A DNA stretch of 64,000 nt from Euclidia mi (lineage: Eukaryota; Arthropoda; Insecta; Lepidoptera; Erebidae). Location of the stretch: positions 565,501-629,500 of the forward strand of contig OX123197.2 of assembly GCA_944739405.2 (NCBI GenBank), read 5' to 3'. Positions within the stretch are counted from its first letter, which is position 1, and each line of letters opens with the position of its first letter. This document shows positions 51,008 through 60,133 of this stretch, one piece after another. The notes under the pieces were generated by a model. It saw only the letters and a program-made list of their open reading frames with translations, had not been told where the DNA came from and made no database searches. Both the position numbers and the translations under genes were made by a program.

Positions 51008-51190
51008 ATCGCGAGAGACTAGAAACATACATGCAAAGGAAACAACGGACACCCAGACTCGTACCAACAATCTGTGGAACTCACAAAGTGTGATCTAGCG
51101 CGACTCGAAGCGACAACACTCAGCGCAATACTAAACGTCGAGTTGACCGCTTGAACCACTAAGCCATACGTGCTATCTGAAATATTATCC
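51008..51190 (-). repeat. SINE family E, tRNA-like head
   Basis: On the minus strand the head is TATGGCTTAGTGGTTCAAGC (A box) with CGCTTCGAGTCGC as a B-box relic. The body contains AGTCTGGGTGTCCGTTG, ending CGCGATACAGGAT. Related scraps: head at 54040-54115; body at 54285-54360 and 55300-55385. Confidence 0.55.
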
Positions 51191-51236
51191 CCTTTGTTTC
51201 TGACAACATTCATGCAACATATATACAAGGCGAAAG

Positions 51237-51475
51237 TGAATGGGACAGGACGAAGGGGAAGACCTAGGCGGACGTTCTCTGACCAGATTGGAGACATCCT
51301 AAAAATATATGGGACAGGTTAGAAGTACCCTGAACAGAAGAGCATGCATCAGGAATCTGATGGGAGTGAACGAAGCAAGCGAGATATGTCAGGATCGTTG
51401 CACATGGCGTTCCGTAGTCTCTGCCTACCCCTCCGGGGAACAGGCGTGAGTCTATGTATGTATGTAGATTCATGC
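51237..51475 (+). pseudogene. RTE-type LINE short copy, C-terminus of ORF2 and tail
   Basis: Same segment as 593-830, opposite strand: GGACGAAGGGGAAGACC, CAGATTGGAGACATCC, AGAGCATGCATCAGG and GTTCCGTAGTCTCTGCC. It contains a frameshift relative to the 593 copy. It ends GGCGTGAGTCTATGTATGTA. Both copies begin at the same point, within a few bases. Confidence 0.7.
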
Positions 51476-51771
51476 AAAGGTTCTAATGATCAGTTAAGTA
51501 GTTTAGCGTGAAAACTTAAACATACAAACAATAACACATTACTAATTTAATATAGGTAATTTAGGTATACCTGTACAATATTTATAACCACATAGATCAA
51601 TATATGTACAACTAATGATATTACAACACACGATAATTAATTTGATTAACAATTAATCAGCTTGCTAACCAATCTGAGGTGATTGCTATTAATTAACGTC
51701 AAGAAACTACGTAAATAGTTATCAATATGATTTGTATTTGCGGGTAAGTTCAAAATCGGTACAAGTATTAT

Positions 51772-52045
51772 TTCATCATCATCAGCCCTGTATAAACTGT
51801 CCCACTGCTGGGCACGGGTCCCTTCTCACTATGAGAAGGGTGAGGCCACAGTCCAGCCAGAGCAAAGTGTGGGTTGGCAGACATGTTTTTCGTGAACATT
51901 ATAGCAAACTCTCAGGTGTCCTCAAGATAAACCAGCTTATTTAACGGTGAAGGAAAATATCGCGATGAAATCTTTCTGAGAGTTCTCGATCCCGATGATG
52001 TGGAGAGACCTGTGCCCAGCAGTGGGACAGACTATAAACAAGCCA
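51772..52045. repeat. SINE family C pieces in inverted arrangement
   Basis: The left part is minus (CATCATCAGCCCTGTATAAA, CTGTCCCACTGCTGGGCAC, CTTCTCACTATGAGAAGGG); the right part is plus (GGTGAAGGAAAATATCGCG, TGAGAGTTCTCGATCCC, GTGCCCAGCAGTGGGACAG). The two family-C tails point away from each other, so this is a rearranged or double insertion. Confidence 0.55.
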
Positions 52046-52126
52046 GACGAAGGTGATAATAATAATAAAAAATATACTTTATTTTCAACTGCATATACCT
52101 ACCTACTCATCGTAACAATATAAAAT

Positions 52127-52641
52127 AAAAAAATTGGGCAAGTGCGAGTCAGACTCGCACACGAAGGGTTCCGTACCATAATTTAAAAAAGAAAATCACG
52201 TTTGTTGTATGTATACCTACTTAAATAATTTTTAAGGTTCTACCTGTTTATTAAGATCGAGTAACAAATTGCTTAAAAATTACGTTTGTTGTATGGGAGC
52301 TCTCCTTTATTATTTACTTTTTTAATTTAATTATTTATTTTGAAAGGTAATATACAACTACATATTCTGTGAAAATTTTAAGCGTCTACCTGGTACCGTT
52401 AGTAATTTTGAGAAAAAAATACGAAAAGAACACGTTTATTGTATGGGACCCATAATATTTTCATTTTTTTTTTTAGTATTTGCTGTTATAGCGGCAACCA
52501 AAATACATAATTTGTGAAAATGTCAGCTTTCTAGCTATCACGGTTTATGAGATACAGCCTGGTGACAGACAGACAGACAGACAGACAACGGAGGCTTAGT
52601 AATAGGGTCCCGTTTTTACCTTTTAGGTACGGAACCCTAAA
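52127..52641 (-). repeat. GGGTTCCGTACC family, copy 3, most complete
   Basis: It begins AAATTGGGCAAGTGCGAGTC, with the perfect palindrome GTGCGAGTCAGACTCGCAC, then AAGGGTTCCGTACC. At the far end it has (CAGA)n at 52565-52586, AACGGAGGCTTAGTAATAGG and GGTACGGAACCCTAAAAA. This copy retains both inverted GGGTTCCGTACC blocks and the outer palindrome with its T/A run, so it defines the family at about 510 bp. Confidence 0.7.
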
Positions 52642-53679
52642 AATATCTAAGAGAAAAATAACGGTTCTTTTATTGGAATATTTCGATTCAGCGTTTTGTG
52701 GGAAAAATCAAATGGAAAAAGAAAAATGGTTTGGTGCATTGCCCTCCGAGAAAAATCCCCGTTATAAGTTGTATAACGATAAAACAAAGCTACATTGTTT
52801 TAACTCATGCCGATTGCATTTTAGTGCCACTCTATAATGGTGTAACTGTCACCATTATTCCATTGTTAATTCTATGGGGTTTTAAAATCTAACATCGGCT
52901 GTTTTAATCGCTTCTTGATAATTGATTATTTTGCGAGTAAAACGATCTGGGCATTAAGACACAATGTCCAGCAGTGGGGTGTAGGAGGCTGAAAAGACGG
53001 ACGAAATAGAAAGAAACTGTGGTCCTGTGTGGGCATCGAACCCGCAATACTGGACATAATGCAGTGAGCTAGTTACTAAGTCGATGCCAGTCTATGGACT
53101 TATTGTTCTTTCTTGGCTTCAATTTCAATGGCTTTTCCATTCTTGTCTAGCTACAAGAACCGAGACCGATAACTTTACGTGTCCTCTGAAGCATTCTGAT
53201 GTAAATGCCACACGCGGTCACCCATCCAAGTGGCGCTCTGTGCAAGCGTTGCTGAACTTTGCTGACCTATTGAGAATTGAAAGCCAAGTCTCGCTATGAG
53301 TTACTACGCTGTTGTAAAATTATTAGAAGCTGATAATTAGGTGCTTGAACAAAAGCAGTTACTCTTACAGGTTTAACACAATTTAATGTTGTGTTCAAAC
53401 TTAAAACGTTTAACAAGCGCAGTTAAAGTTAGGAGTTAATTTGTTGACGCGCACGAAGCAATAAAGCGATTTAATGATCGATTACCGCCTACTTAATTAC
53501 TCAGTACCCGGTTTATAGCTGAACGACCGATTAGTTGGTGTGTACATCGTGACAACATGGGGAGACAAGGTTGTGATATAGGTATGTAGGTATCTGTTGC
53601 ATGAAGCCTATGACAATTATGAGTGTATTTTGTATATTTTTTACAAGTGCTTCTCTCGGTATACAGGATTTTACTATTT
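52642..53679. other. No confident gene
   Basis: An RTE-tail scrap at about 52960-52985 (ATGTCCAGCAGTGGGGTG), a SINE-head-like scrap at 53020-53050 (GGGCATCGAACCCGC), and a repeat-like segment at 53120-53240. ORFs of 64-96 aa here have no motif. Confidence 0.35.
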
Positions 53680-53995
53680 TTTAATGGTAAAAGGCGGCAA
53701 ATGAACAGACGGATCGCCTGATGGTAAGCAATTACCGTCGCCCATGGACACAAGCAACACCACAGGAGTCACAAGTGCGTTGCCGCTCCTTGGGGCTGGG
53801 AAAAGGGATAGGATGAGGATTGGGATGAGGGAGAAGGAATAGGGGATAGGACCTCCAGCACTCTCACTCACCGAACGAAACGCAACAGTTTAAGTACTGT
53901 TACTTTACGTCGATTTTCTGTGAGAGGGTAGTACTTCCCCGGTCAAGCCGGCCCATTCATGCTGAAATCAGCAAGGCTCTACTAACATTTTATCA
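53680..53995 (+). repeat. Unclassified interspersed repeat P, copy 2
   Basis: AGACGGATCGCCTGATGGTA, CCATGGACACAAGCAACACC, GTCACAAGTGCGTTGCCGC and AAGCCGGCCCATTCATGCTG; same orientation and extent as copy 1 at 19480, roughly 90% identical by eye. Confidence 0.75.
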
Positions 53996-54714
53996 ATGGA
54001 AACAATGTACCATAATTTGTGGATCATACGAAGTTTGTCTAGCTCAGAGATTGAACTTATAATACTCGTTGGGGAGGCGACCTCTTAAGCCACTATGCCA
54101 TACGAGCAGTCAGTCAGCAAGCTACTTGTGCTGATTTCGCCCGCAAATCTTTACTTTACGGACCTCGCTTTCTATTCTGCTCCTATGGGGGGCAGGGTGG
54201 TTCTACCTAGCCTCATACTTAATAAACATTGTTTAGTGCAGTAATACCTATTCTTAGTTTATTCTTAAAAAGACAACTCCCGCATTAGGACTAAATCCTG
54301 TGTCGCGGGGACTTTACAAACATACAACTAACGGACACAATGTACCACCCAGTAGTAACTAAAATCTATATGATGGAGGCTAGAGTCTCACCCATTTAAA
54401 ATTGGGGCACAAATTTACCTACAATCTTTCGCTTTTATAATTTCAACTATCTATACACCCATCAAATTCATTTACCGTCGCGATATCAATGAATTCTGTA
54501 CCGTAATATATTACACTAGATCAAAAGTTAGATAAATATGTATATACACTTAGTGTACTATATTTAGTATTATTAGTTAGTTATTTATTATTTATCCACG
54601 GGCATTGTTGGTCCGGCGTCCGGTCGTCAAGCGCGCGTGTCGCACGCGACTTCACTCGCACTACTACCTACTCGTATTGATTACAACAATACACACACAT
54701 ATAATATAAACAGA
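53996..54714. other. SINE scraps, no gene
   Basis: A tRNA-head relic on the minus strand at about 54040-54115 (CTCTTAAGCCACTATGCC) and a family-E body scrap at 54285-54360 (AATCCTGTGTCGCGGGGAC). Otherwise AT-rich. Confidence 0.45.
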
Positions 54715-54990
54715 ACATAATAACTTCACGCCTTTTATCCCCGAAGGGGTAGGCAGAGGTGTATTACACACCCACTTTTCGCCAGTTATGTTTCGGTCCC
54801 AATGTAATAGGGGGCGACCCTATTGCCATCTTCCGGGCACATTATTAAGCGAGTGATAATTATTAACATTATTAATACACACATAACTTCGAAAAGTCAG
54901 AGGTGTGTGCCCGGGGTACCTGGGGATCGAACCTGAGACCCTCGTCTCGCCAGTCCGTTACGTATACCACTGGGCTATCGCCTACTAAAG
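54715..54990 (-). repeat. Chimeric SINE: family C head and body, family A tail
   Basis: From the right, reading minus: AGGCGATAGCCCAGTGG (A box), GTCTCAGGTTCGATCCCCAG (B box), TCTGACTTTTCGAAGTTATG and TTAATAATTATCACTCGCTT match family C. It then switches to TAATGTGCCCGG...GGCAATAGGGTCGCCC...CTGCCTACCCCTTCGGGG, the body and tail of family A. The join lies near 54850. Confidence 0.7.
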
Positions 54991-55489
54991 CTAAACAGAC
55001 ATACTAGATAAACTAGTTATTTCAAAACTACCGTAAATGAAATACCAGGTTCTAAGGGTGCAATCTTCTATCATAATCATCGTCTTAGCGTTATCCCGGT
55101 TATATCCTAGTTTCTTAACTGAGACTCGTTGCTATCGGTCCACTTTCTAGACTAACTATGACAGAATGTTCTGTAAGTTACTTGTATAGCTTTATAGGCT
55201 TAATGAAAAATAACTAGAAAGAATTGTATATGTCTATAGAAACATGACAATGGTTAAAAAGTATTTTTTTAAAAGCCCGTTTTCATACTTGTATCAAGTA
55301 ACACTTTGACTGGGGGCGCCCTTTACAAACATTGAATCAAAATACACAAAGAACACCCAGACTTGAGACAACAATTTAACATTGACATTTCCGTAGTTTG
55401 ACGGATGTCAGGCCAGCTAATGCAGCAATAATATCGAATAACCAATAACTTTAAAACCGATATACAGCATAGGTATTTCAAATTTCAAC
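54991..55489. other. No gene seen
   Basis: AT-rich; a family-E body scrap at 55300-55385 (ACACTTTGACTGGGGGCGCC, GAACACCCAGACTTGAG). Confidence 0.45.
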
Positions 55490-55915
55490 ACAATAATAAT
55501 ATCAACCAGTACATTTGTGATGTGTATAAAAATATACAATAAACTACCAGCTATTATAAGAGACGAAAATAAATACTACAAATTTATTACTAAATTACGA
55601 CAATTTCTACTCAAGAAAAGCTATTATAACTTAAATGAGTACCTAAATGACAAACTATAATCTAAACAAACATTATTTAATTAATACAGTAACTAATAAA
55701 TTCGAATTTCCATAATTTATTAATTTATACAATGATTACCATTTAACTATTATTATTTATTATTATTTAAACAAAATTAATTAATTAAAAAAAATAGTGT
55801 TCAATATATCTTCAATATTTTAATAACAACAGTGGCTTCCTCCTTTCTCCTCTCCTATCTATTTTGCCGTGCCCTTTGCAGCAATAAAACATTTGAATTT
55901 GAATATTTCACTGCA
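55490..55915 (+). pseudogene. LINE ORF2 C-terminal fragment with 3' UTR and (TTTGAA) tail
   Basis: An open frame ending at TAA 55658-55660 reads CIKIYNKLPAIIRDENKYYK, then FITKLRQFLLKKSYYNLNEY and LNDKL. It is the usual C-terminus of CR1/Jockey-group RT proteins (IYNxLPxxIR...FxxxLRxFLL...YNLNEYL). A 250-bp 3' UTR follows, ending with AATAAAACATTTGAATTTGA, a typical tail of this group. Severely 5' truncated. Confidence 0.7.
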
Positions 55916-56067
55916 TAAACAAATAATATATTCCGTTTGTAATGCACTCGTAACAAGGTCTTCTTTACAAGATGGCGTTCCCCGCCTTAGAACGATACTG
56001 GACAAAACACATTACTACATACAAATGTGCCTTGCCCACTATGTGTCACGACACGACTCCTTTGGAC

Positions 56068-56534
56068 TGTTACGAGCTGGGGTTCGTGATAAATTATAAC
56101 TCACTATGCCAGAAACACTGCACTTTATTCACTAACACAAACACTAAGTATAACGCTAGATACACACACTTAATTTTCACTTCACTAGTAAAACACACTA
56201 TTCACACCACTAGAACAACACTAATAAAACACCACTAAACACTTCCGAATTACTTCCTTCGCTTGATGTTGATCGCTTTCCGTATTCAATTGAACTGTGT
56301 TGCCTCGCGCGCTCTCGCTCTATTTATACTGGCCGGATAACATCACTAGGCTTTTCGAGACGACTCACGATATTTCTGGAAACGTGTAAGGTGTTTCTAG
56401 AATTGCGTAAATGTTCTATTTACACCTACGCCATCTATTAGAGGATAGCTGAATTACCTTCAAACCACCGATACATTCAATCTCATGTAGTTCTCCCATT
56501 CACTGATAGATGGCGTTATTTTCAATTCGTAACA
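56068..56534 (-). repeat. Gypsy element 3' LTR
   Basis: Same 467 bp as the 5' LTR. It includes AATAAA (minus strand) at 56124-56129, 56 bp from its end, a plausible polyadenylation signal. Confidence 0.95.
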
Positions 56535-56548
56535 CGGCCTCCCTCTTA
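56535..56548 (-). other. Gypsy polypurine tract overlapping the pol stop
   Basis: Minus strand TAAGAGGGAGGCCG immediately precedes the LTR. AAGAGGGAGG is the plus-strand primer; its first A bases belong to the pol TAA stop (56546-56548). Confidence 0.8.
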
Positions 56549-59500
56549 AACGTGTTCGTCTCGAACATCGTTGGACCCATAGTAACGAGCCAACCGGTCC
56601 ACATGAACTATCTTCGGTGCACCTCGCGACCCCTTCTGGATTCGATAGGTAACGTCGTTCATCCTGGTAATTATGCGATATGGCCCGTCCCATCTGGCTT
56701 GTAACTTAGGCGATTTTCCTTTGCTTCGTACTGGGTTATGAAGCCACACCAATGATCCCTCATCGAAGCCTTTGTTATTTGCCTTCCGGTCGTAGCGAGT
56801 CTTCATCTTCTCAGACATCTGTTGTCCAGATTCCCTGATGTGCTCGTATACGTCGTTCATCCTGTTGCGTAGCTCGGTTGCGTAATCCGTTATATTGCGT
56901 GGAGGTTCTGGTGGAATACCGGTGATAAGGTCTGCGGGTAAACGGAGTTCTCTACCGAAATTGGCAAAAGCTGGTGTTACTCCTGTAGTTTCGTGGACCG
57001 CACTGCGATATGACAGGAGAAATGGTTGGATGTGCTTGTCCCAATCTCTTTGTTTGTTCTCCACCACCTTCGCCAGGTACCTTTCCAGTGATTGGTTAAA
57101 CCGTTCAACCATGCCATCTGATTGTGGATGATAAGCCGTGGTCCTGGTTTTATGTGCACCCATTACGCGACACGTCTCCTTGAACACCTCAGATTCGAAG
57201 TTCTGGCCTTGATCGCTGTGGATTTCCAAGGGCACCCCGAACCGACAAAAGACTTCATGCACCAGCTTATCCGCCACTGTGGTAGCTTCTTGATTTGGGA
57301 TCCCAAACACTTCAGGCCACTTCGTGAAGTAATCCATCACAACCAAGAAGTATTTGTTTCCGTCCTGGCTCTCAGGAAACGGCCCAGCGACATCCAACGC
57401 TATGCGCTCCCATGGAGCTCCTACATTGTACACCTTTAATGCACCTCTGCTACGAGTGTGTGGCCCCTTCACAGCCGCACAACTTGTGCATTTGCGGCAC
57501 CAATCCTCGACGTCATCCCGACAGTGGAGCCAATAAAACCGCTCTCGGATCTTAGTAAGCGTCTTCTTAACTCCCATGTGACCTCCCGAAGCACCATTGT
57601 GATAGAGCTGCAAGACTTCCGGCACCTTAGTTTTAGGCACTACCATTTGCAAATGGCACTGGTTACCGCGAGCGTTTTCCCATTTGCGGCACAGAACTCC
57701 ATCCTGGACGACCAAGCTTTCCCACTGTGCCCAATAACTCTTGGTGATAGGGCTCATTGCTGCGATATCACTCCATTTGGGCCTAGGAGCGTCTGATTTC
57801 TTCCATTCGAGAATCGGCTGTATGTCCTTGTCGTCTTGTTGAGCACTCTGCAAAGCTTCTTTCCATTCGTCGCTCAGATCTGTCTTCAACATCCTCACTA
57901 ATGCTGCCTGCTTTGCTTCCTGCCGGCTACAGTGCTTGCACTGGTCGGGACACGGCCTACGCGATAGGGCATCTGCGTTACCATGGGACTTGCCGCTGCG
58001 ATGTTGTATTACAAAATCAAACTCTTGCAGTAGTTCAATCCATCTAGCTACTTGTCCTTCTGGGTCCTTAAATTGAAGTAGCCATTTCAGCGCTGCATGG
58101 TCGGTTCGCAGGTGGAATTTACGGCCCAACAAGTATTTGTTGAAATGCTGCAATGTCTTTACTACAGCCAAGAGTTCCCGCCTGGTGACGCAGTAGTTTC
58201 TTTCGGGTTTGGATAAGGCCTTGCTGAAGTATGCTATAACAACTTCTTGATCACCCTTCTTCTGTGACAGCACGCCGCCAATTCCGGTGTTACTGGCATC
58301 TGTGTCAACTATGAATCCATGCTCATTGTCAGGGTAGCCTAGAATAGGTGCAGTACACAGATGTTCCTTAAGCTTCTGGAATGCAACGTCACAGCTCTCA
58401 TTCCAACAGAACTGCACTCTGTCTTCGGTGAGCTTATGAAGAGGTCGAGCAATGTCAGCAAAGTTCTTCACAAACCGTCGATAGTAGGAGCATAATCCGA
58501 GGAATGCTCTGACCTGCGTTTTGTTCTCTGGAACTGGCCATTCCTTCACGGCAATGATCTTATCCGGGTCAGTTTGAATACCGTTCTCCGAGACCACATG
58601 TCCTAGAAAGTTCACTTGCCGTCTGAATAACGCGCATTTCTTCGGACTCAGCTTCAAATTAGCTCCTCGTATCTTTGACAGCACTTGCTCTAAGTTTCGA
58701 AGGTGATCCTGGAAGGTGCGCCCCACGATGATGATGTCATCCAAGTAGACCAGGCAGGCGTCTCCAATCAGTCCCATAAGCACTCGCTCCATCAGTCTCT
58801 CAAAAGTAGCCGGAGCGTTGCACAATCCAAAGGGCATGACGTTAAATTGCCACAATCCTTTGCCTGTGGAGAATGCCGTCTTCTCTTTGTCTCGAGGATC
58901 TATTTCCACCTGCCAGTAGCCACTTTTTAGATCTAATGTAGAAAACCACTTCATCCCCGTCAGCGTATCCAGAGTGTCATCGATCCTTGGCAGTGGGTAG
59001 CTGTCCTTCTTTGTGATGTCGTTTAATCGGCGGTAGTCTACACAGAAGCGCATGCTGCCATCTTTCTTCTTAACTAGCACCACCGGAGAACACCACGGGC
59101 TGGACGAAGGCTCGATTACGCCTTCCTTCACCATACCGTCGATCATAGCTTCCACTTCACGTTCCCGTGCCACTGGCACACGTCTTGGTCGCTGGCGAAT
59201 TGGTGCTTCACTTCCCGTGTTTATTTTGTGCTGGACTAGTGCTGTCTTCCCTATGTCGGCATCACTGGTCGAGAAAATATCCGCGAACCGGTTCAACATC
59301 TTCTGAGCCTCGGTCTTCTCTTCCTCCGACAGGGTACTTTCGCAGTCCTCTAAAAGAGTAGACACGTCGAATCGTGCACCCTGAACCTTGGCGCTGGTAG
59401 GTTGCTCTTGACATCTACGCATCCAAGCCGCTCCTTCATAGGTGCCCAATTCCGTCCCTTTCTTGAGCGACACTTCCTTGTCACTTGCATTCAGTGCGCG

Positions 59501-60133
59501 TACTGATGAAACTTTTGTACCCCTTACCAAGGTTCGTGCAATCTTCCAGGAGGCCTCTTTCTCTAGACCTTCGATTAGTACGCAGCGGTTCCCTCGACCA
59601 GAATTTCCTGATAAACAAACTGGTACAACAGTTTCCGACCGCGGGTGAAGAATGACATTCTTCAGGCAGTACACTTTTCCTGAAGTTGCACCTTCCATAA
59701 AGACTTCTTCCGAGCCACACTTCAACACTCCCTGGCTAACATCGATCTCGCAGCGATACTTCCGCATGAAGTCCAGGCCCAAGATGCAGTCGTCCACTAT
59801 ATCGGCCACGATGACTTTGTGACGGTAAATTTTGTTGCCTAGCTTCAGATCCACCTCCATTTCACCTCGGACGGTTATGTGCTGACCGGTAGCTGTTCTC
59901 AGATTCACACATTCATTGTTCCTGAAGCAGCCCCGAAGAACCCGTCTTGCCAGATGGAAACCGACGACTGTCCGAGAAGCACCCGTGTCCAATGTCAGCT
60001 TGCATGGTGTTCTGTTAATTTCGCCTTCGATGATCAGGCTGTTCCCGTCGCATGATTGCGAGATCGAGATACTTGGGGCTCTTCCATTACCAGCCAGCAC
60101 CCGCCCCGCAGTCCTGGCTTCTACTCGTTTCCC
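56546..60133 (-). CDS. Gypsy pol: protease, RT, RNase H, integrase (made by -1 frameshift from gag)
   Basis: This frame has no ATG near its start. It opens after a TGA inside gag's last codons, so I begin it at the slippery site (60127-60133). Counting from the GTG at 60100: protease LTLDTGASRTVV with D38; RT about 330-500 with SPWCSPVVLVKKKDGS, MPFGLCNAPATFERLM and YLDD at 452-455; RNase H starting VDTDASNTGIGGVL near 598 and LRTDHAALKWL; integrase HHCC about 833-875 (HMGVKKTL, CRKCTSC); catalytic D about 903, D about 963 (IHSDQGQNFES), E about 999 (GMVERFNQSL). It ends with a GPY/F-like module (WDGPYRI...IVHVDRLARYY). No chromodomain. About 1190 aa, intact. Confidence 0.93.
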   Translation of the reverse strand, partial: GKRVEARTAGRVLAGNGRAPSISISQSCDGNSLIIEGEINRTPCKLTLDTGASRTVVGFHLARRVLRGCFRNNECVNLRTATGQHITVRGEMEVDLKLGNKIYRHKVIVADIVDDCILGLDFMRKYRCEIDVSQGVLKCGSEEVFMEGATSGKVYCLKNVILHPRSETVVPVCLSGNSGRGNRCVLIEGLEKEASWKIARTLVRGTKVSSVRALNASDKEVSLKKGTELGTYEGAAWMRRCQEQPTSAKVQGARFDVSTLLEDCESTLSEEEKTEAQKMLNRFADIFSTSDADIGKTALVQHKINTGSEAPIRQRPRRVPVAREREVEAMIDGMVKEGVIEPSSSPWCSPVVLVKKKDGSMRFCVDYRRLNDITKKDSYPLPRIDDTLDTLTGMKWFSTLDLKSGYWQVEIDPRDKEKTAFSTGKGLWQFNVMPFGLCNAPATFERLMERVLMGLIGDACLVYLDDIIIVGRTFQDHLRNLEQVLSKIRGANLKLSPKKCALFRRQVNFLGHVVSENGIQTDPDKIIAVKEWPVPENKTQVRAFLGLCSYYRRFVKNFADIARPLHKLTEDRVQFCWNESCDVAFQKLKEHLCTAPILGYPDNEHGFIVDTDASNTGIGGVLSQKKGDQEVVIAYFSKALSKPERNYCVTRRELLAVVKTLQHFNKYLLGRKFHLRTDHAALKWLLQFKDPEGQVARWIELLQEFDFVIQHRSGKSHGNADALSRRPCPDQCKHCSRQEAKQAALVRMLKTDLSDEWKEALQSAQQDDKDIQPILEWKKSDAPRPKWSDIAAMSPITKSYWAQWESLVVQDGVLCRKWENARGNQCHLQMVVPKTKVPEVLQLYHNGASGGHMGVKKTLTKIRERFYWLHCRDDVEDWCRKCTSCAAVKGPHTRSRGALKVYNVGAPWERIALDVAGPFPESQDGNKYFLVVMDYFTKWPEVFGIPNQEATTVADKLVHEVFCRFGVPLEIHSDQGQNFESEVFKETCRVMGAHKTRTTAYHPQSDGMVERFNQSLERYLAKVVENKQRDWDKHIQPFLLSYRSAVHETTGVTPAFANFGRELRLPADLITGIPPEPPRNITDYATELRNRMNDVYEHIRESGQQMSEKMKTRYDRKANNKGFDEGSLVWLHNPVRSKGKSPKLQARWDGPYRIITRMNDVTYRIQKGSRGAPKIVHVDRLARYYGSNDVRDEHV
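60075..60133 (-). promoter_or_regulatory. Gag-pol -1 ribosomal frameshift signal: slippery GGGAAAC plus predicted pseudoknot
   Basis: The minus strand at 60133-60127 is G GGA AAC in gag frame, a canonical X XXY YYZ heptamer, two codons before the gag stop TAG. Seven nt later AGCCAG (60119-60114) can pair with CTGGCT (60097-60092). Inside that loop, GGGGC (60107-60103) can pair with GCCCC (60079-60075) downstream, giving an H-type pseudoknot. Pol is open in exactly the -1 frame from here. The sequence is seen; function is inferred from retroviral -1 signals. Confidence 0.85.
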
